A stretch of DNA of 13,580 nt from Bacteroidota bacterium (lineage in GTDB: Bacteria > Bacteroidota > Bacteroidia > NS11-12g > UBA955). Below the pieces are notes generated by a model. It saw nothing but the letters and a program-made list of their open reading frames with translations, was not told the DNA's origin and did not search any database. The position numbers and the translations under genes are program-made. Every line of letters starts with the position of its first letter. Position 1 is the first letter of the stretch. Location of the stretch: assembly GCA_947450015.1 (NCBI GenBank), contig CANFUB010000041.1:1-13580 (forward strand), written 5' to 3'. Positions 1 to 7,338 of this stretch are shown one piece after another.

Positions 1-1338
1 ATAGAAAAAACAGAAACCATTAAAACGCATGCCGATAGTTTAACGGCAATGAAAGCATGGGGATTAAAAATTAGTGAGCATACCAAAACTTGTTCGAACA
101 TTGAAGCTGTTTTTAATTTCATTAATTATTGGGACAAAGAGCGCAAAAATTTAAGTTATGATATTGATGGTGTAGTTTTAAAAATTAACGATTACCATCA
201 ACGTGAAGAATTGGGATTCACTGCTAAGTCGCCACGCTGGGCCATTGCCTTTAAGTTTAAAACCGAAGCGGCTTGCACGCAACTATTGAGCATTGTTTAT
301 CAAGTAGGCAGAACAGGTTCTATTACACCAGTGGCCAACTTACAACCAGTGCTTTTATTGGGCACTACTGTTAAGCGCGCATCACTGCACAACGCCAACG
401 AGATAGAGCGATTAGACTTGCGTGTGGGCGACTATGTATATGTTGAAAAAGGTGGTGAAATTATTCCAAAAATTACGGGCGTTAATCTTGAAAAAAGAAA
501 TGAAGCAACCCCAGCCCTTGTTTATATTACTCATTGTCCAGAGTGTCAAACAGAGTTGGTGCGAAAAGAAGGCGAGGCCAATCACTATTGTCCGAACGAG
601 GTAAGTTGTCCGCCACAAGTGGTGGGTCGCATTCAACATTTCATTCATAGAAAAGCCATGGACATTAATGGCATGGGTGATGAGACCGTGCAACTACTTT
701 ACGAAAGTGGCTTGGTGCACAACATTGCCGATTTATTTGATTTGAAATATGAAACGGTATTGCAGCTCGACCGCATGGCTGAAAAGTCGGCACAAAATTT
801 AGTAGATGGTATTAAAGCCGCAGTGAATATTCCTTATCAACGTGTGCTTTTTGGTTTGGGTATTCGTTATGTGGGCGAAACAGTGGCGAAGAAATTAGCT
901 GCTCAATTTAAAACCATCGAACAATTGCAAACGGCCAGTTTTGATGCCTTGATAGCCGTTGATGAAATTGGAGAACGCATTGCTGAATCCATCATCGAAT
1001 ATTTTCAAAACCCTTACCATGCCGAGCAAATCGCTCGCTTAAAAGCAGCAGGATTACAATTCGAAAACATGGAGAAAGAGAAGGTCATGGAATCGGCTAT
1101 TCTTGCAGGCAAATCTGTTGTGATATCTGGTGTATTCAGTCAGTATAGTAGAGATGAAATCAAACACATGGTAGAAATTAATGGCGGCAAAAATGCGAGT
1201 GGCATTACTGGCAAAACCGACTACGTGGTAGCAGGCGAAAACATGGGTCCAGCGAAACTTGAAAAAGCCGTACAATTGAATATTCCAATTTTAAGCGAAA
1301 CAGAATTCCTTGAACTCATTGGAAAGACCGCTCAATAA
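1..1338 (+). CDS. ligA: NAD-dependent DNA ligase LigA, 3' part (5' end outside window)
   Basis: LigA seals nicks in duplex DNA using NAD+, in replication and repair. The frame is open from base 1, so the start lies upstream; about 445 C-terminal residues are present and the family is usually about 670. The piece begins inside the adenylation domain: the catalytic KxDG lysine is off the edge, but the later block with YDIDGVVLK and SPRWAIAFKF is present (window residues about 53-86). It is followed by the OB fold, a four-cysteine zinc finger (Cys179, Cys182, Cys197, Cys203 in window numbering), helix-hairpin-helix repeats (about 210-350) and a C-terminal BRCT domain (about 365-440, around SVVISGVFS and the GKTDYVVAG block). 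Everything visible is intact. The next gene starts 79 bp downstream and appears to have its own promoter. Family assignment is secure; only the missing 5' end is uncertain. Confidence 0.97.
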   Translation: MEKTETIKTHADSLTAMKAWGLKISEHTKTCSNIEAVFNFINYWDKERKNLSYDIDGVVLKINDYHQREELGFTAKSPRWAIAFKFKTEAACTQLLSIVYQVGRTGSITPVANLQPVLLLGTTVKRASLHNANEIERLDLRVGDYVYVEKGGEIIPKITGVNLEKRNEATPALVYITHCPECQTELVRKEGEANHYCPNEVSCPPQVVGRIQHFIHRKAMDINGMGDETVQLLYESGLVHNIADLFDLKYETVLQLDRMAEKSAQNLVDGIKAAVNIPYQRVLFGLGIRYVGETVAKKLAAQFKTIEQLQTASFDALIAVDEIGERIAESIIEYFQNPYHAEQIARLKAAGLQFENMEKEKVMESAILAGKSVVISGVFSQYSRDEIKHMVEINGGKNASGITGKTDYVVAGENMGPAKLEKAVQLNIPILSETEFLELIGKTAQ

Positions 1339-1389
1339 AAAGAAAATCACACGAAAACGATAAGCCTAAGACTTCTCAATATTTTCAAC

Positions 1390-1397
1390 TAATTTTG
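1390..1397 (+). promoter_or_regulatory. Bacteroidota -7 promoter box before the DUF6913 gene
   Basis: TAATTTTG matches the Bacteroidota -7 consensus TAnnTTTG at every fixed position. It lies just after the ligA stop and 20 nt before the TTG codon at 1418. No good -33 TTTG is visible 19-21 nt upstream, so the call rests on one box and its position. Confidence 0.5.
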
Positions 1398-1417
1398 CAA
1401 GCGATACATTACTCACT

Positions 1418-1936
1418 TTGAATTTAAAAAGTCTGATAAAAAAAAGCAAGATGGCCAGCAACAAACGCATGGCCAAAAATTTCAACAGCATCCAAACAGT
1501 GCTGATTGTATGGGATGCTACCCAATCAAAATCAGACATTGAAGAACTCAAAACCTTTGGGCACGAGTTACGTCAAAGCGGCAAAGTGATTACGTTTTTG
1601 GCCTACCACCCCATTAAAAAATTAAGTGCCGATATGCAGCCCAATGAAATTTATCAATTGTGTGCGAAGGCCGATTTTTCTTTTTTCGAAGCACCTAAAA
1701 GTAGCGCTTTAAAAAAGGTTTTAAACCAGCCCTTCGACTTGTTTATCAATGGCTGTTTAGCCGACAATAAAATTACAAGAACCATGGCAGCGTTTACGCA
1801 AGCGCAATTTAGAATAGGTCCTTATATCAACCCAACCGATACAAATTTTTATGAATTAATGATTATCCCAAATGGGGCTGATCCTTGCGAAAATTACTTA
1901 ATAGAAATAGGCAAATACTTAAAAAAAATCCACTAA
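1418..1936 (+). CDS. DUF6913 family protein of unknown function
   Basis: About 172 residues resembling the Bacteroidota-specific DUF6913 family, whose function is unknown to me. The N-terminus is a short lysine-rich helix, followed by a beta strand (QTVLIVWD), an alpha/beta body and a lysine-rich C-terminus (IEIGKYLKKIH). There is no signal peptide or membrane segment, so it is probably cytoplasmic. The start is uncertain. TTG at 1418 keeps the basic helix I expect before the first strand and sits 20 nt behind a -7 box; the alternative ATG at 1451 gives 161 residues and cuts that helix short. The stop is 6 bp before dapA, so the two are probably co-transcribed. The order ligA, DUF6913, dapA recurs in this phylum as I recall it, which hints at a housekeeping role but does not define one. 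Confidence 0.75.
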   Translation: MNLKSLIKKSKMASNKRMAKNFNSIQTVLIVWDATQSKSDIEELKTFGHELRQSGKVITFLAYHPIKKLSADMQPNEIYQLCAKADFSFFEAPKSSALKKVLNQPFDLFINGCLADNKITRTMAAFTQAQFRIGPYINPTDTNFYELMIIPNGADPCENYLIEIGKYLKKIH

Positions 1937-1942
1937 TTTACA

Positions 1943-2830
1943 ATGGCACATAAAGCATCACAAACCCTCAGAGGCACAGGCGTAGCGTTGGTTACTCCTT
2001 TTAATAAAGATTATAGCGTTGACTTTGATGCTTTAAAAAAGTTGGTTAATTTCCAAATCGACAATGGCATTAATTACCTTGTTATTTTAGGCACTACGGG
2101 CGAAGTTCCAACGGTTACCAAAGCAGAAAAAGACGCCATTATTGATTGTATTAAGGAAACCAACAACAAGCGTTTACCCTTGGTATTAGGCATAGGGGGC
2201 AACGACACCATGGGCCTAGTGGATACCTTGAAAAATCAAGACTTCGATGGCTTAAGTGCTGTTTTAAGTGTGAGTCCTTATTACAACAAACCCAATCAAA
2301 ATGGCATCATCGCCCATTATCAAATGTTGGCCGATGCATCACCATTGCCAATAATTTTATACAATGTACCCGGTAGAACAGGTAGCAATGTAAGTGCCGA
2401 AGCCACCTTAAAATTGGCCGAGCACCCCAATATTTTAGGCACCAAAGAAGCCAGTGGTAATTTCTTGCAATGCATGGAAATTATTAAACACCGCCCTGCA
2501 GATTTTGCAGTGATTAGCGGTGACGATGCTTTTACACTGCCATTAATTGCAATTGGCATGGATGGGGTTATCAGTGTGATGGGACAAGCCTATCCTAAAA
2601 AATTTACCAGCATGATCAATCATGCATTGAATGGCGAAATAGAAGCTGCCAGAAAATTGCATTACGACTTATTAGATGCCATGAACTTAATCTTTGCTGA
2701 TGGCAGTCCGGGTGGTATTAAAGTTTTATTAGAAGCGAAAAACATTTGTCAGAACATTGTGCGCATGCCTTTACACAATGTGAACGAGGCTGTCAAACAG
2801 CAATTGTTAAAGACCTTGAGCAACGCTTAA
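1943..2830 (+). CDS. dapA: 4-hydroxy-tetrahydrodipicolinate synthase DapA
   Basis: DapA condenses pyruvate with aspartate-4-semialdehyde, the first committed step toward diaminopimelate and lysine, in the cytoplasm. The 295 residues match the usual length of this TIM-barrel aldolase family. Visible signatures are GTTGE with Thr51 and Thr52, the SPYYNKP block with Tyr114, YNVPGRTG with Tyr140 and Arg145, and the Schiff-base lysine Lys168 in GTKEASGN. The Tyr-Thr-Tyr triad, the substrate-binding arginine and the catalytic lysine are therefore all present. The start is ATG, 6 bp after the DUF6913 stop with no separate promoter seen, which points to co-transcription. The stop lies only 3 bp from the stop of the convergent IgGFc-domain gene. 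The aspartate kinase feeding this pathway is also in the window but about 9 kb away. Confidence 0.97.
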   Translation: MAHKASQTLRGTGVALVTPFNKDYSVDFDALKKLVNFQIDNGINYLVILGTTGEVPTVTKAEKDAIIDCIKETNNKRLPLVLGIGGNDTMGLVDTLKNQDFDGLSAVLSVSPYYNKPNQNGIIAHYQMLADASPLPIILYNVPGRTGSNVSAEATLKLAEHPNILGTKEASGNFLQCMEIIKHRPADFAVISGDDAFTLPLIAIGMDGVISVMGQAYPKKFTSMINHALNGEIEAARKLHYDLLDAMNLIFADGSPGGIKVLLEAKNICQNIVRMPLHNVNEAVKQQLLKTLSNA

Positions 2831-2833
2831 GTA

Positions 2834-4429
2834 TTATAATTTAATCAATTTGTGGACGGTGTATTTTTTACTCCCCACAACTCTAATTCTAAGGAAATAA
2901 ACCGCTGCCGCAAACGGCTCCATATCAATGGTTAATTCGCTATTGTTTTTCGTTAAGGTAATGGCTTGACTGGTCAGCTCTTTTGAAATGGCATCGTACA
3001 ATTGATATTCTATTTGCAATGCACCCGATTTAGGAATATTGTAATGCACTACTAATTTTGTAGTGACAGGATTTGGAAAAAGGAAAGATTGATAGTTGAG
3101 ATTTTGATCGTCCACATCGGTTCTAAATCCTAGGCCAAAGCTATAACCATTGTAGTTGCCAAAGCCATAGGCATAGGCTTGAAAACCTGAATCGGAATTG
3201 ACGCAATGCTTGCCTGCACTTACCTCAATGGCACTGTAAGCATACTTTGCATTATTCGGAAAAACCTTAAATCCAGCCTTAGGATGAACATTGTCTACCT
3301 TTAGTTTTGCAGTGTCTTTCAAATCACAAATGACATTAAGATAATGGTTGGTAATGGGCGACATTGGAAAACTTGAATGGGTGTTAAAACATTCATTATA
3401 GCCTTTAAATTGTAGGGGTTGGATGTAAAATAAAGAAGGATCGCCAGTAAGACTTTCTTGTGTTTTACCACAGTTCAATGATTTACTAAACTGGGCCACA
3501 AACACCGGTCGACTAGCTTGTATTAAACAGGATGTAAGCAAGGTTGTATCAAAGGTTCCCTTTTTGAATACGCGATTTAATTTAACACCATCTATTTTAA
3601 GTTCCGTATTACTCTCAAGAAATAAAACACTTATTGGGTCACCCTTTCTGGCGAACAAAGGCGAAAATAAAAAATCTGTGGCAGCATATTGCAAAGGCAA
3701 CGATTGTTCATATAAGTGATTGTCGGCACTAGCACCGCTTGAACAACCAATATCGTGAACATAAGCTTGACGCGCACCACTGAACACAGCTATTTTTTTA
3801 TTATCTCTTGCCACAATGCTTGAACCACTTAAATTACCATTGGCTTGCACTTGATAGGTATTGCCTTTATTGAGTTGAATTGAATAGGTTCTATTGGCTG
3901 GCTTAACTGCCGAGGTGGTGGTACTTGGGGTGATATCGATGGTGGTATTATCATCGAGTGCAACAATTAAGAAGGAAGAGGGATGAATGGACATGGCATC
4001 CATTCTTGTTAGTACTTGGTAGTTGCTGCCTAACATTTCAATGGGATATAAAATACTGGCTTCTGTAAAATACTGTCGATCGTGAATTACTTTTGCGCTG
4101 ATGGGATCATTGGTAGTAAGACTAAAGCCAAAAGCTGAACTTACATCAGACCCCGATTGATAGTAAATGGCATCGGGCAATTGAATCACTTTTGTTTCAC
4201 CAGCTGATAAAACAAAGTCTAATTCGATACCAGTAAGCGGTTGTGAAATTTTTCCACTGGTTACAACATCAGCCGAAACAACTACATAAAACTTGGGTGG
4301 ACCATTAAAACTAAGTGTCAAATTTTCCATGAATCCAAACCAAAATTCCTTGCCTTTGGTACTTGTTTGGGCAGATAGACTAACTGTAAAAAACAGCAAA
4401 ACGATGGCACAAAGTAATTTACGTTTCAT
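2834..4429 (-). CDS. Exported IgGFc-binding-domain protein with T9SS type A sorting tail
   Basis: A 531-residue secreted protein. Residues 1-20 are a signal peptide (basic MKRK, hydrophobic core, SLSA before Gln21). The mature start has GKEFWFGFM, typical of the Bacteroidota relatives of the IgGFc-binding N-terminal domain (Pfam IgGFc_binding). Further parts of that domain are the SGARQAYVHD region (about 217-226), DNHLYEQSLPLQ (about 236-247), DPSLFYIQPL (330-339) and AYGFGNYNGYSFGLGF (420-435). The last 85 residues are a T9SS type A sorting domain: PNPV at 452, AAVYFLRI near 508 and the basic end KLIKL. It should cross the inner membrane by Sec and the outer membrane by T9SS, then be anchored or released. 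The domain name does not prove antibody binding; adhesion or another surface role is equally possible. A -7 box lies 20 nt upstream of the start. Confidence 0.85.
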   Translation of the reverse strand: MKRKLLCAIVLLFFTVSLSAQTSTKGKEFWFGFMENLTLSFNGPPKFYVVVSADVVTSGKISQPLTGIELDFVLSAGETKVIQLPDAIYYQSGSDVSSAFGFSLTTNDPISAKVIHDRQYFTEASILYPIEMLGSNYQVLTRMDAMSIHPSSFLIVALDDNTTIDITPSTTTSAVKPANRTYSIQLNKGNTYQVQANGNLSGSSIVARDNKKIAVFSGARQAYVHDIGCSSGASADNHLYEQSLPLQYAATDFLFSPLFARKGDPISVLFLESNTELKIDGVKLNRVFKKGTFDTTLLTSCLIQASRPVFVAQFSKSLNCGKTQESLTGDPSLFYIQPLQFKGYNECFNTHSSFPMSPITNHYLNVICDLKDTAKLKVDNVHPKAGFKVFPNNAKYAYSAIEVSAGKHCVNSDSGFQAYAYGFGNYNGYSFGLGFRTDVDDQNLNYQSFLFPNPVTTKLVVHYNIPKSGALQIEYQLYDAISKELTSQAITLTKNNSELTIDMEPFAAAVYFLRIRVVGSKKYTVHKLIKL

Positions 4430-4449
4430 ATGACTAAATAATTATTAAT

Positions 4450-4457
4450 CAAATATA
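4450..4457 (-). promoter_or_regulatory. -7 promoter box of the IgGFc-domain gene
   Basis: Read on the minus strand this is TATATTTG, a full match to TAnnTTTG, 20 nt before the ATG at 4429. A minus-strand TTTTTTG at 4474-4480 is the nearest -33-like element, but its spacing is about 16 nt, shorter than the usual 19-21. The interval 4430-4551 is very AT-rich and holds no gene. Confidence 0.5.
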
Positions 4458-4551
4458 TTAAATAAATCAATTACAAAAAATAGTTTTAAGTTAATAAGCA
4501 TAAAATAAACAACCATCTTGAAGACTTCCAATGAATGGCCTAAGCGAAATA

Positions 4552-5982
4552 TCAATTCACTTTGTTTTTATAAATATTGATATAAGCATAACCACTTTTA
4601 ACTTGTTTATGCAATTTCAAATGGCCTTTGTATAGCATGGTATCGTGCATATTACCTGGGAAAGTGAAGACATAATAACTTGCATCCATGTTATTCGAAT
4701 CTTTTAAGTCGCGGTTCTGAAAATAGCGATCCTTAAAATAACCAGATTTCGGATGCCATGTGCAAACATTCAATGGAAAACCCATGGCAACCAATGAATC
4801 TTTATTCGATGGTACATTCAAATAATTCATGGCTTGTTGGCACGATTTGATATGCTCCACATAAGAAAAATCAACATCGGTATAGCCTGTTCGTTGTGTG
4901 TACCAAAGCCCTGTTACACTAAGGTAAGCCATTAACAAATATGACCACACCCTTTGTTTAACCAATGCATTGAAACAGACCACGCAACCAATGTATTGAA
5001 ACACCATGATAAAAATAAGATAGCGACCAAGAATATAATTTAAAGTACAGAAAACAATGCCTACCATAAAAAACAAAAGGCAAAAAAGCAGCAAAGTTTC
5101 TTTTATAGGTCTAACTTTAAACAATTGTTTATTTTGAAAAGCTATCCTTATTTTTTTCGCATATAAAACAATTAACAAAATAGGCAATGCCAACATCATC
5201 AACCATCTGCCTTGTGCAATAAATACAAAATCATAAAACACATCCCAACGCTCTTTAATATAGTACCACTCAAACTTCATGAGACCTGTATGCAATGGAT
5301 AAAAAACATAACCCCTTTGATAATATTGTATTACAAAAAAAGATGAGATTAATGCAAAAGGAATGACTGTAATAAAAACAAATGATTTTAACTTAAACCT
5401 TTGGTTGAGTATATCAATAAAGAAAATAACACAAGGTAAAATGATAGCCGATTCTTTTATAAACAAAGCCAGTACCAGCGCACAACAAAGTCCAATATAA
5501 TTTTTATTTAAAAAATAATAAACAGCCATTAAGGTCGCCACCATCAAGGGCATTTCTGGCAAGACAAGCACCGACTGTGATAAAAAACAGGGTTGAATAA
5601 AAATTAAAATTGTAAAAATGGCCGCATTGATGGGCGATAATTTCAACAATAAAATGCGGTAGCCATAAATTACACCTATTAAATAAATAGAGGCCGCAAA
5701 CAACCTTGCAACAATAACTTTACATCCAAATATTTTAAAAACTACACCAAACAAAAAAGGAATTAAGGTTGGATGTCCGCGCGACAATTCATCGGGTAAA
5801 GCAGAAGGCAATATCCCAGGCCCATGTTCATATAAATGAATGGCTGCACGGCTATATACACCTAACTCATCCCAAAAATAGGGCAGCGTAAATAAGTCAA
5901 AATAAAATTGTAAAAGCGAGAAGACTAGAACAAAACTCAACAAACAAAAAACTAAGTAAAGTCTTTGTTTATTTAATTTCAT
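4552..5982 (-). CDS. GT-C fold membrane glycosyltransferase (GT39/ArnT-like)
   Basis: A 476-residue polytopic membrane protein of the GT-C type, the superfamily that transfers sugars from lipid-phosphate carriers onto protein or lipid on the outer face of the inner membrane. The first membrane helix (about 8-30) leads into the loop carrying the signature acidic pair Asp38-Glu39 (YFWDELGVY), then SRGHPTL with His70-Pro71 at the next helix. Further marks are LPEMP with Glu143, IKESAI with Lys176-Glu177, and LGRYLIF with Arg320. I see roughly ten hydrophobic segments up to residue about 360, then a soluble C-terminal tail of about 115 residues. Donor and acceptor cannot be read from sequence. 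It starts 25 bp after the hppD stop on the same strand, with no promoter box between, so read-through from hppD is likely although the functions seem unrelated. Confidence 0.8.
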   Translation of the reverse strand: MKLNKQRLYLVFCLLSFVLVFSLLQFYFDLFTLPYFWDELGVYSRAAIHLYEHGPGILPSALPDELSRGHPTLIPFLFGVVFKIFGCKVIVARLFAASIYLIGVIYGYRILLLKLSPINAAIFTILIFIQPCFLSQSVLVLPEMPLMVATLMAVYYFLNKNYIGLCCALVLALFIKESAIILPCVIFFIDILNQRFKLKSFVFITVIPFALISSFFVIQYYQRGYVFYPLHTGLMKFEWYYIKERWDVFYDFVFIAQGRWLMMLALPILLIVLYAKKIRIAFQNKQLFKVRPIKETLLLFCLLFFMVGIVFCTLNYILGRYLIFIMVFQYIGCVVCFNALVKQRVWSYLLMAYLSVTGLWYTQRTGYTDVDFSYVEHIKSCQQAMNYLNVPSNKDSLVAMGFPLNVCTWHPKSGYFKDRYFQNRDLKDSNNMDASYYVFTFPGNMHDTMLYKGHLKLHKQVKSGYAYINIYKNKVN

Positions 5983-6007
5983 CTTATAAGATTTGTAGTT
6001 AAATCGA

Positions 6008-7135
6008 TTACAGATTCCCTCTCAAATCCTGCTCTCTTTCGATGGCTTCGAACAAGGCTTTGAAATTACCAGCACCGAAAGATTTAGCACCTTTTCTTTG
6101 GATAATTTCTATGAACAAAGTAGGACGATCTTCTAATGGCTTAGTGAAGAGTTGTAACAAATAACCCTCATCATCTCTATCTACTAAAATACCTAACTCT
6201 CTTAATGGAGCGATGTCTTCTTCAATTTGACCAACGCGATCGAATAAATCGTCGTAATAAGTGCTTGGCACTCTTAAAAACTCAACCCCACGGGCCATTA
6301 ATTGTTTTACAGTAGAAACGATATCTGCAGTAGCGATGGCAATGTGCTGCACACCTTCGCCTTCATAAAACTCTAAATATTCTTCGATTTGTGATTTCTT
6401 TTTACCCTCTGCTGGTTCATTGATAGGGAATTTCACATAGCCATTGCCATTGCTCATTACCTTACTCATCAATGCCGAATATTCAGTAGAAATCATTTTA
6501 TCATCAAAACTCAAGATGTTTCTAAAACCCATTACATCTTCATACCATTTCACTGTTTCATTCATTCTGCCCCAACCTACATTACCAACGCAATGATCAA
6601 CATACAACAATCCTACAGGCTCTGGATTGTAGGTACTCTCCCATTTTTTAAAGCCTGGCATAAAAGCACCTTTATAATTTTTACGCTCTACAAATAAGTG
6701 AACGGTTTCGCCATAGGTATAGATGCCACTTAATCGCACTTCACCTTCGGCATCGGTTAAAGTATGTGGTTCCATGTAACTCTTAGCACCTCTTTGCATG
6801 GTTTGTGCGTATGCTTCGTAGGCATCATCTACCATTAAGGCCATAACTTTTACACCATCGCCATGTTTTTTAATGTGCTCAGAAATCGGATGCTCTGATT
6901 TTAGTGGGGTAGTTAACACTAAACGGATTTTATTTTGAATTAAAACATAACTGGCACGGTCGCGAACACCGGTCTCAGGACCAGCATACGCTAAACTTTG
7001 AAAGCCAAAAGCAGTTTTATAAAAATGGGCCGCTTGCTTGGCATTGCCAACATATAGTTCAATATAATCGGTTCCACCTAAAGGTAAAAAATCCTTTACA
7101 GCTTCTGGCTTCAACTCTTTTATCAATGTATCCAT
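6008..7135 (-). CDS. hppD: 4-hydroxyphenylpyruvate dioxygenase
   Basis: This non-haem Fe(II) dioxygenase turns 4-hydroxyphenylpyruvate into homogentisate in tyrosine breakdown. The 375 residues are typical and show two vicinal-oxygen-chelate halves (about 20-150 and 175-345). The iron ligands are His181 (YVDHCVGNV), His264 (GVQHIAIAT) and Glu343 (LFIEIIQRKG). Pro237 and Asn239 in KFPINEP match the substrate pocket of true HPPD enzymes, which argues against the related hydroxymandelate synthase. The C-terminal helix FGAGNFKALFEAIE, which closes the active site, is present. The start is ATG, 30 nt after a perfect -7 box. No other tyrosine-catabolic gene is visible: downstream is a glycosyltransferase and upstream is the divergent porZ. 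Confidence 0.96.
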   Translation of the reverse strand: MDTLIKELKPEAVKDFLPLGGTDYIELYVGNAKQAAHFYKTAFGFQSLAYAGPETGVRDRASYVLIQNKIRLVLTTPLKSEHPISEHIKKHGDGVKVMALMVDDAYEAYAQTMQRGAKSYMEPHTLTDAEGEVRLSGIYTYGETVHLFVERKNYKGAFMPGFKKWESTYNPEPVGLLYVDHCVGNVGWGRMNETVKWYEDVMGFRNILSFDDKMISTEYSALMSKVMSNGNGYVKFPINEPAEGKKKSQIEEYLEFYEGEGVQHIAIATADIVSTVKQLMARGVEFLRVPSTYYDDLFDRVGQIEEDIAPLRELGILVDRDDEGYLLQLFTKPLEDRPTLFIEIIQRKGAKSFGAGNFKALFEAIEREQDLRGNL

Positions 7136-7165
7136 GGGTTATTTTTTTTAAATTAAAATGAAGCA

Positions 7166-7173
7166 CAAAGATA
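7166..7173 (-). promoter_or_regulatory. -7 promoter box of hppD
   Basis: Minus-strand TATCTTTG matches TAnnTTTG fully and sits 30 nt before the hppD ATG. The nearest TTTG upstream is too close (11 nt), so a proper -33 element is not evident. The divergent hppD/porZ interval 7136-7338 holds this box and the porZ promoter, and no gene. Confidence 0.5.
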
Positions 7174-7268
7174 TAATTCCTCCCCAAATTTTAAAATATA
7201 TTTAATTTACACCCACATGCCGATAATTCTCCGTTTTATGAATATTTTTGCTTGTGTTTAGCCATTGT

Positions 7269-7300
7269 TTTGTCATAAATTGTAGCTTGCAAAATATTTG
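7269..7300 (+). promoter_or_regulatory. Probable promoter of porZ-recO
   Basis: TTTG at 7269-7272 and AATATTTG at 7293-7300 are separated by 20 nt, the expected Bacteroidota -33/-7 spacing. The -7 box departs from TAnnTTTG only at its first base. It is 38 nt upstream of the ATG at 7339. recO follows porZ by 8 bp, so this promoter probably serves both. Confidence 0.5.
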
Positions 7301-7338
7301 ACACCCCCTTGCGTTAAACCAAGCAGTTGAAACAACCC

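Noticed and set aside
412..693. Open frame of 93 codons antisense to ligA
   Set aside because: It lies opposite the conserved OB-fold and zinc-finger part of ligA, has no recognisable family or promoter, and is best explained as a shadow of the real frame.
6008..7135. hppD could instead be 4-hydroxymandelate synthase
   Set aside because: The substrate-pocket residues Pro237 and Asn239 match HPPD enzymes, and no glycopeptide-type biosynthetic genes lie nearby.
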